Both the position numbers and the translations under genes were made by a program. A stretch of 64,000 bases of DNA from NCBI RefSeq assembly GCF_001426905.1, contig NZ_LMFQ01000020.1, positions 248,001 through 312,000 of the forward strand. The letters run 5' to 3'. Below the pieces are notes generated by a model. It searched no databases, was not told the origin of the DNA, and saw only the letters and a list, made by a program, of their open reading frames with translations. Every line of letters begins with the position of its first letter. Within the stretch, counting starts at the first letter, position 1. This document shows positions 25,449 to 34,838 of this stretch, piece by piece. The DNA comes from Caulobacter sp. Root1455 (GTDB lineage Bacteria; Pseudomonadota; Alphaproteobacteria; Caulobacterales; Caulobacteraceae).

Positions 25449-28217
25449 ATGAACGCCGTCGAGATCGAAGAAGCCGTATCGGAGCTTGCAAGCGTCTCAT
25501 TCGACGCCGCTGAGTTCCCGTTTGCCTTTCTCGCCGCGTTCGGAAACCGACAAGTGACGGTCCAGCGCTTGCGAGCCGGATCGGGTAACGCTTCGGACGT
25601 CGTGGGTGGTGTCCTCCAACGCAACAACATCCACATGGCAGTGTGCGCGGAAGGCCGAGTGAGCGAAACTCTTTCCGCGCTGCGCACCAGCCCAAAGACA
25701 GCGATCAACAAGGTCAAGTTTATCTTGGCAACTGATGGCGTCATGTTCGAGGCTGAAGAGCTGATGACGGGGGAGGCGCTAGCTTGTGCCTATCCAAAGT
25801 TTTCAGACCATTTCGCGTTTTTCCTGCCCCTGGCAGGGATCTCAACGATCAAGCAAATCAAGGACAATCCGGTCGATATCAAGGCGACCGGGCGCCTGAA
25901 CAAACTCTACATTGAGCTCCTAAAGGACAATCCCGACTGGGCTGGCGCAGAGCGTCGCCACGACCTCAATCACTTTATGGCCCGATTGATTTTCTGCCTG
26001 TTTGCGGAGGACACGGGGATTTTTCTCGGTAACAGCCTGTTCTCCGCGACTGTCGAGCGTATGAGCGACGGTCAATCGAGCAACACCCACGAAGTCATCT
26101 CAGAGCTGTTCCGCTCAATGAACACGAAGCTCGATGAGCGCGCGACATCCAATTTTCGCCCTTGGGCGGACGCGATGCCCTACGTCAACGGCGGTTTGTT
26201 TTCCGGATCGGCCGACTGCCCAAAATTCAGTAAAATCGCGCGATCTTACCTTCTGCGTGCGGCGGCGCTGAACTGGCAGGAGATCAATCCTGACATCTTT
26301 GGCTCCATGATTCAGGCCGTGGCGGACGAGGAGGAGCGCGGAGCCCTCGGAATGCACTACACCAGCGTGCCGAACATCCTGAAGGTACTCAACCCACTAT
26401 TCCTTGATGATCTGCGCGTTCATTTGGAGCAAGCAGGCGACAACGCACGCTCGTTACTCAACTTGCGCAAACGAATTGCAAAAATCCGGGTGTTCGACCC
26501 AGCCTGCGGTTCCGGAAATTTCCTGGTTATTGCCTACAAGCAGATGCGGGCCATTGAAGCGGAGATCAACCGGCGTCGCGGCGAGGCCGACCGACGCACG
26601 GAGATTCGTCTCACCAATTTCCGGGGCATCGAGCTGCGCGACTTCCCGGCCGAAATTGCGCGACTAGCTCTCATCATCGCAGAATACCAATCCGACGTCG
26701 TCTATCGCGGTCAACAGGAAGCCTTGGCCGCGTTTCTGCCGCTGGATACCCAGAACTGGATCACCTGTGGCAATGCCCTAAGGTTGGACTGGCTTAGCCT
26801 TTGGCCGCCTACGGGCACACGGGTCAAACTGCTCGCCAGCGACCTTTTCGAGACGCCGCTCGATCAAGCTCAAATCGATTTTGAAAATGAAGGCGGCGAA
26901 ACCTATATATGCGGAAACCCACCATATCTCGGCAGCAAGTGGCAATCCGACGAACAAAAATCCGATCTCGCGTCCATTTTTGCTCACAGGATCTCAAGCT
27001 GGAAGTCGCTGGACTATGTCGCGGGCTGGTTCATGAAGGCGGCCGATTACGGCAGACACACCGTAGGGGCTACGGCCCTCGTCAGCACGAACTCGATATG
27101 CCAAGGCCAGCTGGTGCCAGTGCTATGGCCGGCCATTTTGGAGACGGGCGCACGAATTCACTTTGCATACAACTCGTTCAAATGGGCAAATCTTGCGAGC
27201 CACAACGCTGTAGTCACGGTGGTAGTGGTTGGTATGACTCACGCCGACATTGACGTCTGCAAGTTGTTTGAAATGCAGCCAGACGGAGAGCTTGTTGAGC
27301 GCCAAGTCGATAACATCAATGCCTACCTTATACCCGCTCCCAACATTGTGATTGACGCTGCGAGGTTGCCGCTCAATTCACTCTCACCAATGGTCTTTGG
27401 TAATATGCCCCGCGACGCGGGTTACCTGCTAATGGATGACGATGAGCGGCGAGAGCTAATCCGAACAAATCCGGCCTCAGGCCAGTACCTCAAGTGGTTT
27501 CAAGGCGCGGATGACTTCATATCTGGCCGGCATCGCGCGTGCGTTTGGGTCGACGAGAAAGGCTTCGCCGAGGCATCGGCGATACCGGAATTGGCGGCGC
27601 GCTTCGACGGGGTGAAGCGTACGCGTTTGGAATCTAACGCCGAGTCCACCCGGTCCTTCGCAGCCAAACCCTATCGCTTCGTGCAGATCCAGGGTGTCGC
27701 ACAACGTAGCGCCATCATCGTTCCTCGCCACTCATCCGAGCGCCGCGAGTATCTCCCAGTGGGATTGATCGACAGCGACGTGATCGTCGCCGATAGCGCT
27801 CTTGCGATCTACGACGCAGAGCTGTGGAACATCGCGATCTTATTGTCGAAGCTTCACCTTATTTGGGTCGCAGCAGTCTGCGGAAAAATCAAAACGGACT
27901 ACCGGTATTCTAATACAATTGGCTGGAATACCTTCCCAGTTCCATTTTTGACTGCTCAGAATCGAGCCGCCCTGACCCTGGCCGCAGAGAATATCCTGCT
28001 GGCGCGTGAGGCGCACTTTCCAGCAACTGTGGGCGAACTCTATGATCCCGACAAGATGCCATCAGACTTGCGCAAAGCCCACGAGGCTAACGACGAGACC
28101 GTGGAGCGAGTCTACATCGGGAGGAAATTCAAGAACGATACTGAGCGTCTAGAGAAGCTATTCCAGATGTATGCAGACAAGAGTACCGGTAAAGTCGTCT
28201 TGGGGAAAACCGCATGA
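25449..28217 (+). CDS. MmeI-like adenine-specific DNA methyltransferase
   Basis: Class I SAM-dependent DNA methyltransferase of 922 aa, probably N6-adenine. Motif I (DPACGSGNF, residues ~350-358) binds SAM and motif IV (NPPY, ~490-493) is catalytic. A helical spacer includes RRHDLNHFMARLIFCLFAEDTGIF and MHYTSVPNILKVLNPLFLDDLR, typical of MmeI-type enzymes. The C-terminal ~400 residues should hold the target-recognition region. I see no PD-(D/E)xK nuclease motif in the first 170 residues, unlike MmeI. First gene of a four-gene unit: its stop overlaps the PLD gene by 4 bases. It probably marks self DNA while partners cut unmarked DNA. Confidence 0.88.
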   Translation: MNAVEIEEAVSELASVSFDAAEFPFAFLAAFGNRQVTVQRLRAGSGNASDVVGGVLQRNNIHMAVCAEGRVSETLSALRTSPKTAINKVKFILATDGVMFEAEELMTGEALACAYPKFSDHFAFFLPLAGISTIKQIKDNPVDIKATGRLNKLYIELLKDNPDWAGAERRHDLNHFMARLIFCLFAEDTGIFLGNSLFSATVERMSDGQSSNTHEVISELFRSMNTKLDERATSNFRPWADAMPYVNGGLFSGSADCPKFSKIARSYLLRAAALNWQEINPDIFGSMIQAVADEEERGALGMHYTSVPNILKVLNPLFLDDLRVHLEQAGDNARSLLNLRKRIAKIRVFDPACGSGNFLVIAYKQMRAIEAEINRRRGEADRRTEIRLTNFRGIELRDFPAEIARLALIIAEYQSDVVYRGQQEALAAFLPLDTQNWITCGNALRLDWLSLWPPTGTRVKLLASDLFETPLDQAQIDFENEGGETYICGNPPYLGSKWQSDEQKSDLASIFAHRISSWKSLDYVAGWFMKAADYGRHTVGATALVSTNSICQGQLVPVLWPAILETGARIHFAYNSFKWANLASHNAVVTVVVVGMTHADIDVCKLFEMQPDGELVERQVDNINAYLIPAPNIVIDAARLPLNSLSPMVFGNMPRDAGYLLMDDDERRELIRTNPASGQYLKWFQGADDFISGRHRACVWVDEKGFAEASAIPELAARFDGVKRTRLESNAESTRSFAAKPYRFVQIQGVAQRSAIIVPRHSSERREYLPVGLIDSDVIVADSALAIYDAELWNIAILLSKLHLIWVAAVCGKIKTDYRYSNTIGWNTFPVPFLTAQNRAALTLAAENILLAREAHFPATVGELYDPDKMPSDLRKAHEANDETVERVYIGRKFKNDTERLEKLFQMYADKSTGKVVLGKTA

Positions 28218-29296
28218 ATGTTGATCATGTTTTGCAGCCAGGGGCTCACTCAACCTTGGAGACACTTAGGGCGTGCGTTGCTGCAAAATTTGCAGATCAG
28301 GCGGATGTCGCGGTAGCCTACATTACATCGAGCGGGCTCCTCAATTTGCTTAACATGTTCGAGCGTGAACTGGACGGTGGCCTGAACAAATTTCCAATAA
28401 GATGGATTACGTCTTTCGACTATAGGCGGACCGACCCTGCATGCTTGAGCCGCCTCCTTGATCTACACGCTGACCGCATTCGCATATTTGGTGGTATTCA
28501 GGCTCTTGGAACGAGCTGCATGCCTAGCGTTCCGTTTCACCCGAAAGTATTTATGTTCAAGGGTGTGGGGCAGCAACGGGTATTGTCCGGCTCCGGAAAT
28601 CTCTCCTATTCCGGCCTTGTGCGGGGTCATGAGGCCGGATTCTTGGTCACGGATGCAAACGGGAAGGCACCGGTCGCTCCGTCAGTTGATGGCTATTTCA
28701 AATGGTTCGACGGCCTTTGGAAAGCGTCTGACACCTTGGATGCCAATCTCCTGGCTCGCTATAAGGTGCAGTACGACAAAAGAGAAAACCTTGAAGCGCC
28801 GGCTTTAACGGACGACGACGTTCTGCCCGCTAGTAAAAGCGCGACTGCGCTTTCTCTGTCAGATCTGATGAAGATTAGGGCCGCTCGCCGTTTGTGGATT
28901 TCAGCGGGTAACATTGGGAAAACCCGTGGAAAAAACGTGCCTGGAAATCAGTTGATGCTGAAGAGAATGACTCGTGTATTCTTTGGTGCGCCGGCAATTG
29001 ACGTTCCAGTTGATACAATGCTGGGGCATTTCGCCATTTCCTACGAAGGTCAAGAATACAAAGATTGTACGTTATATTACAGTAATAATAAAATGGATAA
29101 GTTGACACTCCCCATTCCGGGTGACGGGGGGCCAAATACATATGATCAAGCCGTGATATTGTTGGAACGCGTGCAGCCGGATAGGATTCATCTCACCTTA
29201 GCAAACGCCGGCGACAAGGCACGCTGGACAAGCAAAAGCAAAGCTATTGGTGGATACTTCGAAATGAATGGCGGCCGTGATTGGGGGGTTTTTTGA
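28214..29296 (+). CDS. Phospholipase-D-family nuclease-like protein
   Basis: 360-aa protein with one HKD-type motif: HPKVFMFKG, then GSGNLSYSG about residues 115-137, and a conserved EAGFLV segment after it. Single-HKD proteins of this kind usually dimerise to form a nuclease site. The Asp of HxKx4D is not present at the usual spacing. The N-terminal half (VAVAYITSSGLLNLL, FPIRWITSFDYRRTDP) matches the PLD fold. Its ATG overlaps the methyltransferase stop (ATGA), so the two are coupled. The likely role is DNA cleavage in the cassette. Confidence 0.8.
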   Translation: MNVDHVLQPGAHSTLETLRACVAAKFADQADVAVAYITSSGLLNLLNMFERELDGGLNKFPIRWITSFDYRRTDPACLSRLLDLHADRIRIFGGIQALGTSCMPSVPFHPKVFMFKGVGQQRVLSGSGNLSYSGLVRGHEAGFLVTDANGKAPVAPSVDGYFKWFDGLWKASDTLDANLLARYKVQYDKRENLEAPALTDDDVLPASKSATALSLSDLMKIRAARRLWISAGNIGKTRGKNVPGNQLMLKRMTRVFFGAPAIDVPVDTMLGHFAISYEGQEYKDCTLYYSNNKMDKLTLPIPGDGGPNTYDQAVILLERVQPDRIHLTLANAGDKARWTSKSKAIGGYFEMNGGRDWGVF

Positions 29297-29327
29297 TGGT
29301 CGATTTGAACTTTGAAGAGCGCTGCTC

Positions 29328-31388
29328 GTGACGACAGCTAAGCCCATCCCTGCGGTCGCCTTCACTGCCGGCCGCACCGGGGCCTCGACGAAGGCCAATG
29401 AGCTGGGCATGCGTGCCATGCAAGAGCGGGCCTATGACAGGCGGGGTGAGCAGTATCTGCTTATCAAGTCGCCGCCGGCGTCGGGCAAGTCGCGAGCGCT
29501 AATGTTCATCGCTCTGGACAAGCTTCACAACCAAGGCGTCCACAAGGCCATCATTGTAGTGCCCGAACGCTCGATTGGCGGCAGCTTCGCTGACGAGCCA
29601 CTCGCCACCTATGGCTTCTATTGGGACTGGACGGTCCAGCCCCAATGGAACCTTTGTAATGCGCCCGGCATCGATGAACCGCGCGTCGCCAAGTCGAAAG
29701 TCAAAGCAGTGGGTGAGTTTCTCGCGAGCGCGGACCCTATTTTGGTCTGCACGCACGCGACATTCCGTTTCGCGGTTGATGAACTGGGCGTTGAGGCATT
29801 CGATAACTGCCTAATCGCAGTGGACGAATTCCATCATGTCAGTGCCAACCCGGACAACCGGCTGGGCGCGCAACTTGCGCAGTTTATCAGCCGCGACAAG
29901 GCGCACATTGTGGCGATGACTGGCTCGTATTTTCGAGGTGACGCCGAGGCAGTTCTAAGCCCCGGTGACGAGGCGCGGTTCGTGACTGTGACTTATACCT
30001 ACCACGAGCAACTCAACGGCTACGATCATCTTAAGACATTGGATATAAGTTACTTCTTCTATTCGGGAAGTTACCTTGACAGCATCATGAAGGTCTTGGA
30101 TGCCGACTTAAAGACAATCGTCCACATTCCGAACGTCAACTCTCGGGAGAGCACCGCCGACAAGATCAAGGAAGCCAACGAGATCATGAGCGCCCTCGGT
30201 GATTGGGAGGGCGAGGACCCCGTGACCGGCTTTCATCTCATCCGCCGGGCGGATGGGCGCCTGCTGAAGGTGGCTGACCTTGTGGATGATGACAGCGCTA
30301 GGCGGGATCGGGTTATCAGCGCGTTGAAGAACCCAATGCATCGGGCCGACCGCGACCATGTGGATATCGTCATCGCCTTGGGTATGGCCAAGGAGGGGTT
30401 CGACTGGATTTGGTGCGAGCACGCCCTGACCGTTGGCTATCGCTCCAGCCTAACTGAGATCATTCAAATTATTGGCCGTGCCACCCGTGACGCGCCGGGT
30501 AAGGCGGTGGCGAGGTTCACAAACCTGATAGCCGAGCCCGATGCCAGTCAGGAGCTGGTGGTCGATGCGTTGAATGACACGTTGAAAGCCATCGCGGCCA
30601 GCCTACTCATGGAACAGGTCTTGGCTCCGCGCTTTGACTTCACCCCTAAAGATCTCGGCCCCAAAGAGGGCTTCGACTATGGACCTGACGGCTATCACGA
30701 AGGTGGTGCTAACGTCGGAGTCAACGAAGCGACTGGCCAGATTCACATGGAAATCAAGGGGTTAGTTGCGCCAAAAAGTCTTGAGGCGAAGCGCATCTGC
30801 CAGGAAGATCTAAACGAGATCATCACTGCCTTCGTGCAGGACAAGACCATTGTTGAACGAGGTATTTTCGACGACGAGACGGCGCCGCAGGAGTTGACCC
30901 AACTGCGTATGGGCAAGATCGTGAGGGACCGCTTCCCCGAACTGAGCGACGAGGATCAAGAGGCCGTACGTCAACACGCTATTGCCGCGCTGAATCTAAC
31001 GCAGAAGGCCAACGCGGTGGCAGGTGGAGTGGGGAATGACGAGCTGAGGGGGAGCACCGCTTTCGTCGATGGTGTGCGCAAGTTTGCTCTCAGCGTGCGC
31101 GAGCTAGACATCGACCTAATCGATGGGATTAATCCTTTTGAGGCGGCCTATGCGGTGCTAGCCAAATCGATGAACGAACAGATGCTCAAGCAAGTCGAAG
31201 TGGCCATCGCTGGCAAGCGTGCCGGCATCCCGCTGGAAGAGGCGCGGGATCTGGCGCTTCGCGCGCGGAAGTTCAAACAGGAGCGCGGCCGGCTACCGGA
31301 TATCAAGTCACAAGACGCCTGGGAACAGCGTATGGCCGAAGGCGTGGCTGTCCTCGCTCGCCACGTGGCACAGTCCGCCAATGGCTGA
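29328..31388 (+). CDS. SF2 DEAD/DEAH-like helicase
   Basis: 686-aa superfamily 2 ATPase. Walker A is SPPASGKSR (~residues 47-55), motif II is VDEFHHV (~165-171), motif III is MTGSYF and motif VI is IIGRATRD (~residue 380). The C-terminal ~250 residues are of unknown type. It starts with GTG 29328, with GAAGAG eight bases upstream. A tiny frame (ATG 29296 to TGA 29331, 11 codons) overlaps both the PLD stop and this GTG and may pass ribosomes along. It is likely the motor of the restriction-like cassette, as Res subunits are in Type I/III systems. Confidence 0.87.
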   Translation: MTTAKPIPAVAFTAGRTGASTKANELGMRAMQERAYDRRGEQYLLIKSPPASGKSRALMFIALDKLHNQGVHKAIIVVPERSIGGSFADEPLATYGFYWDWTVQPQWNLCNAPGIDEPRVAKSKVKAVGEFLASADPILVCTHATFRFAVDELGVEAFDNCLIAVDEFHHVSANPDNRLGAQLAQFISRDKAHIVAMTGSYFRGDAEAVLSPGDEARFVTVTYTYHEQLNGYDHLKTLDISYFFYSGSYLDSIMKVLDADLKTIVHIPNVNSRESTADKIKEANEIMSALGDWEGEDPVTGFHLIRRADGRLLKVADLVDDDSARRDRVISALKNPMHRADRDHVDIVIALGMAKEGFDWIWCEHALTVGYRSSLTEIIQIIGRATRDAPGKAVARFTNLIAEPDASQELVVDALNDTLKAIAASLLMEQVLAPRFDFTPKDLGPKEGFDYGPDGYHEGGANVGVNEATGQIHMEIKGLVAPKSLEAKRICQEDLNEIITAFVQDKTIVERGIFDDETAPQELTQLRMGKIVRDRFPELSDEDQEAVRQHAIAALNLTQKANAVAGGVGNDELRGSTAFVDGVRKFALSVRELDIDLIDGINPFEAAYAVLAKSMNEQMLKQVEVAIAGKRAGIPLEEARDLALRARKFKQERGRLPDIKSQDAWEQRMAEGVAVLARHVAQSANG

Positions 31389-32574
31389 GCTAAGTGATCG
31401 TGAGCTACTCGAAGAGCTCGGCGTCGCCGTCGAAACCAAGGCGGTTGCGATCAGAACGCCGCGCGAGGAACGGATCATCGCGGGCTTCGAGGACATCTTG
31501 AAATTCGTCGATAAACACGGCCGCGCTCCGCAGCCTACTGAGGACCGGGATATTTTTGAGCGGCTTTGTGCCGTCCGACTTGAGCGCATACGTGCCCAGG
31601 CCGATTGCCAACAGTTGGTTGCCCACTTGGATACACACGGCCTACTCTCTGGAGGTGTCGGCGTTGCGGAAGGCCAGGCCGAATTTAAAGATGATGCGAG
31701 CTTACTCGCGGAACTCGGCGTCGTTCCGCCCGCCGAGGTGGACATCACGGTTCTGAGGCATGTTAAGTCACGTGACGAAGTCCGCGCCGCAGAGGAGATC
31801 GCCCAACGCGAACGCTGCGAGGATTTCGATCAGTTCAAGCCACTGTTCGATCAGATGCAGGCTGAGTTGGCGGCCGGCGTCAGAGAGGCGCGTGAGTTCG
31901 GTCGCGATCCGAGTGTGGCCCAGGGCGACTTCTTCATTCTCAGTGGGCAGGTCGTTTACGTCGCCGACATGGGCGAGGCCATCAAGGCGCCCAATGGAGA
32001 ATCAGACGCGCGCTTACGTGTCATTTTCGCCAACGGAACCCAAAGCAACCTTCTACGGCGGTCGCTGCAACGGGCGCTCTACAAGGACGAGACTGGCCGG
32101 CGAATTACGGTGCCGTCGGCCGGCCCGCTCTTCGGCGCGTCAAGCGAGGGCGAAGACCTCGAGAGCGGCACGATTTATGTTCTACGAAGCAAATCTAACC
32201 ATCCAGATGTTGCCGCCCACCGGAACCTAATCCACAAGATTGGGGTAACCGGCGGCTCCGTCGAAACTCGGATTTCGCAGGCAGTGAACGACGCCACGTA
32301 TCTACTGGCGGAGGTCGAAATAGTGGCGACCTACAAGCTGTTCAATATTAATCGCGGCAAGCTAGAGAACTTGCTTCATCGGGTGTTCGCGCCAGCTCGG
32401 ATCGACCTCACAATAGAGGATCGCTTCGGTCGAGCCGTGCAACCGAAAGAGTGGTATCTAGTCCCCCTGGCAGCTATTGATGAGGCGGTTGCGAAGGTAA
32501 GGGATGGGTCGATTACTCAATTTACCTACGATCCGACATCCGCAACATTGATCGGAAATGTCGCCAATACGTAA
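31381..32574 (+). CDS. GIY-YIG nuclease-domain protein
   Basis: 397-aa protein. The C-terminal third has a GIY-YIG fold of the T5orf172/MUG113 kind: TIYVLRS (~residues 264-270), HKIGVTGGSVETRI (~285) with the expected Arg, and KLENLLHRVFA with the expected Glu. The N-terminal ~250 residues are helical with no family I can name. The ATG at 31381 overlaps the helicase stop by 8 bases and begins MAELSDRELLEELGV. The longer open frame upstream shadows the helicase. As last gene of the cassette it gives a second candidate nuclease besides PLD. Confidence 0.82.
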   Translation: MAELSDRELLEELGVAVETKAVAIRTPREERIIAGFEDILKFVDKHGRAPQPTEDRDIFERLCAVRLERIRAQADCQQLVAHLDTHGLLSGGVGVAEGQAEFKDDASLLAELGVVPPAEVDITVLRHVKSRDEVRAAEEIAQRERCEDFDQFKPLFDQMQAELAAGVREAREFGRDPSVAQGDFFILSGQVVYVADMGEAIKAPNGESDARLRVIFANGTQSNLLRRSLQRALYKDETGRRITVPSAGPLFGASSEGEDLESGTIYVLRSKSNHPDVAAHRNLIHKIGVTGGSVETRISQAVNDATYLLAEVEIVATYKLFNINRGKLENLLHRVFAPARIDLTIEDRFGRAVQPKEWYLVPLAAIDEAVAKVRDGSITQFTYDPTSATLIGNVANT

Positions 32575-32630
32575 TGCCACAAGCGTTGTAACATGCTCCG
32601 CCTGGGAGGCTTACCGCTCGCCGCTGCGCA

Positions 32631-33824
32631 TTATTTAAGAGTGAGATCCGGGGCTTCTCCCCCCTCGCGCGCCAACGAGCCATCCGGCAGGCCGCAAAAT
32701 CTCTCAATTATGCGCGGGCTCAGCGCAAGGTCGGCCAGTATCTCGTCCGGATGAACCCTGCCACCATCCAAGATAAGCTCCATTGCTCGGCGCATTAGTT
32801 TAGGTTGCTCGATCGCAATTTGCCTCGGATCGTCAAGTGGCTCCTTAGTGCGCCACTTCCGAAAGGACAGTTGCTTATACAGGTTGGTAAACTGGTTTTC
32901 GTCGATGACGCCCAGATCGCTAGATCTATAGATCATCGCCTGGACAGAAACGCGCCACCGCCTTTTAAGCTCTAAGAACGCATCCAATCGAATGGAATAT
33001 ACTTCGCTAGGGAAAGAGCGTCGCGGCAGCAAAAACGCACCCGCAAAGCGATCTGCCTCGCGCTCAATGATCTTAAGGGTTTTGGGGTCGGCGATCTCTT
33101 CGGCTTCAATCCAACGATGAAGGATTAGGTGACCCAGTTCGTGGGCGAGATCGAACCTCACACGCGCGCCGGACTCCTTCTCAGCGGCCATAAACACGAA
33201 GGGACGATCGCCATTCCAAAATGAGAAGGCGTCGATGCGCTCGCCCTCGATCTCATAACGGCAGAGCGCCACGCCCTTGCTCTCGATCAATGCTGCAACA
33301 TTGGAGATAGGACCCAAGCCAAGGCCCCATTGGCGACGGCAATCCTCAGCGATCGCTTCAATTTCGTCTTCGGAGTAGCGACCGGATGGGTCGGCCGGCG
33401 CCGCTTGCGGAATATCTACGGCAGGATAGTTGACGAAGCCGTCGAGGTAGCGCGCGGTCTGAGCGAACCAAGTGGTCAGGACCGCACAAGCTTCATTTCG
33501 GCGAAGAGTGTCAGGCCCGACCTTTCGAAAAAAGCGGACGCTGTAGCGGCCAAAGTCAGGCGCGTCCTCAGCGGTGAAGAATGCCGGCGGCTGACCAAGG
33601 GCCTCGCAGATCTTCGCGAACGTATCGCTTTCGGGGGATTTGTCCCCTCGTTCATAAGCCGAAACCGATTGCCGAGTAACGCCGATGCGCTCGGCAAGTT
33701 CGGTCTGCGTCAGCCGCACCGCCCGGCGCCCGTCCTGAAGGCGCGACGGAATCAATCGCCGCCCGGCTGTGAGAGCGCGGGCGGCGGCGGGGAACGCGAT
33801 AATGTTGTCAGGCGTCGTTGGCAT
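32631..33824 (-). CDS. Xre-family regulator with ImmA/IrrE metallopeptidase domain
   Basis: 397-aa fusion. Residues ~25-80 are a Cro/C1 helix-turn-helix (RRAVRLTQTELAERIGVTRQSVSAYERG). The middle carries a zinc-peptidase motif HELGH (~228-232) in RVRFDLAHELGHLILHRW, then a helical C-terminus. Such COG2856 proteins control mobile elements by cleaving a repressor, or belong to toxin-antitoxin-like units. It is convergent with the defence cassette, with 56 bases between stops. Its ATG overlaps the 3' end of the upstream gene by 17 bases, so the two form one unit. Confidence 0.85.
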   Translation of the reverse strand: MPTTPDNIIAFPAAARALTAGRRLIPSRLQDGRRAVRLTQTELAERIGVTRQSVSAYERGDKSPESDTFAKICEALGQPPAFFTAEDAPDFGRYSVRFFRKVGPDTLRRNEACAVLTTWFAQTARYLDGFVNYPAVDIPQAAPADPSGRYSEDEIEAIAEDCRRQWGLGLGPISNVAALIESKGVALCRYEIEGERIDAFSFWNGDRPFVFMAAEKESGARVRFDLAHELGHLILHRWIEAEEIADPKTLKIIEREADRFAGAFLLPRRSFPSEVYSIRLDAFLELKRRWRVSVQAMIYRSSDLGVIDENQFTNLYKQLSFRKWRTKEPLDDPRQIAIEQPKLMRRAMELILDGGRVHPDEILADLALSPRIIERFCGLPDGSLAREGGEAPDLTLK

Positions 33825-34452
33825 TGTCCCTACGCCACTTATCGATCTCTTCCTTCAGTGTCATCACCGCTTCGACGTCCGTATCCTCGATGGGATACAA
33901 AGGCGCGGCGACTTCATGCGGCATCTGCATCAAGTTCGGCGTCCGGTACAAATAACCCTTCGCATGGTCCTCGTTCGGCAAGCCTAGATGCGCAAAGTTC
34001 AGATCCTGATGACCATGGACCAGGAGGATGTGCGGGACGCCCAGCGTTTCGACCTTGCCAGATGGATCGGGAAGTCCCTTCAGCCAGCCTTGGTTCCTCA
34101 GCCGCCGGTTAGCACGAAACCGAACGTCGCGTGGTTGCTTTTCGGGCTCGGCCACCTGACTCACGGTGACAACCGAGTGCGACAATAGAACTTCGAGATA
34201 TTGGCCGGTCGGCTTCTCGAAATACCGCCACCGAAAGTCCGCATCCCACTGGCCGCTCTGGATCAGCCCAGCCAGGCCGTAATCGACTGCCCATTGCACA
34301 ATCCGCCCACGCTGAACGCTCGGCACTTTGAGGAACGGGGTGTCGTCTATGTGAGCGGCAGCGGCGGCGTAAGCCGTCTTAAGCGCCGTGGGTATCAAGG
34401 CCCGCCGGCTCGGCGGCACCTGGTCAAAAAGAAATGCTTCAGCCTGATCCAC
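33808..34452 (-). CDS. Unknown protein paired with Xre-ImmA gene
   Basis: 214-aa soluble protein that I do not recognise. It has a basic central stretch (RFRANRRLRNQGWLKGLPDP) and ends DKWRRDNANDA. It is the first gene of a two-gene unit with the Xre-ImmA protein, and the genes overlap by 17 bases. Unknown partners of COG2856 proteins are often toxins or the target of the peptidase, so either role is possible here. Several Trp and aromatic positions suggest a folded domain, not a disordered chain. Confidence 0.6.
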   Translation of the reverse strand: MDQAEAFLFDQVPPSRRALIPTALKTAYAAAAAHIDDTPFLKVPSVQRGRIVQWAVDYGLAGLIQSGQWDADFRWRYFEKPTGQYLEVLLSHSVVTVSQVAEPEKQPRDVRFRANRRLRNQGWLKGLPDPSGKVETLGVPHILLVHGHQDLNFAHLGLPNEDHAKGYLYRTPNLMQMPHEVAAPLYPIEDTDVEAVMTLKEEIDKWRRDNANDA

Positions 34453-34595
34453 GTGGGGTCCTTAAGTCCTGCGCCTGCCACTCCGCAGCAACCTTTTCCG
34501 AAATATCTCTCATTTTGTCAACCGTATCGGATTTTCACCGCCCCCGGATTGAGGTACATATGGCGAAGCTGGCTTTCAGCTTGGGAAGAAAACTG

Positions 34596-34808
34596 ATGAC
34601 AAAGATCCGAGGGCGCAATGATGGTCCGGGCGGGCGGAACGAACACTACGACATTGGTTCGAGGACCAACGTTCCGCGCAGAAACGTTGTGGCCGAAATT
34701 AAGCGTGGCGAGCACCCTGGCGCTCACACGGTGAGGATTAACGGGCGCGAATATGCTCGCGACAACCCCGACAGCTCGACGAAAGACAACGTCAATCGCG
34801 ACAAGTAG
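34596..34808 (+). CDS. Small DUF3892-like protein
   Basis: 70-aa basic protein. The core (GRNDGPGGRNEHYDIGSR, VPRRNVVAEIKRGEHPGAHT, NGREYARDNPDSS) resembles small proteins annotated DUF3892, assigned from memory with modest confidence. ATG 34596 has GGGAAGAA six bases upstream. An in-frame ATG at 34560, with GAGG five bases upstream, would add 12 residues. Function unknown. It is a lone gene pointing right, between two leftward units. Confidence 0.6.
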   Translation: MTKIRGRNDGPGGRNEHYDIGSRTNVPRRNVVAEIKRGEHPGAHTVRINGREYARDNPDSSTKDNVNRDK

Positions 34809-34838
34809 CGATGCGTTCTGAAGCGAAACCCCTCGCCG

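Noticed and set aside
25449-32574. Assignment of the cassette to DISARM or BREX
   Set aside because: A methyltransferase, helicase and PLD protein recall DISARM, but no DrmB (DUF1998) is present and the helicase is not DrmA-like in length. No PglZ, BrxC or BrxL is seen for BREX.
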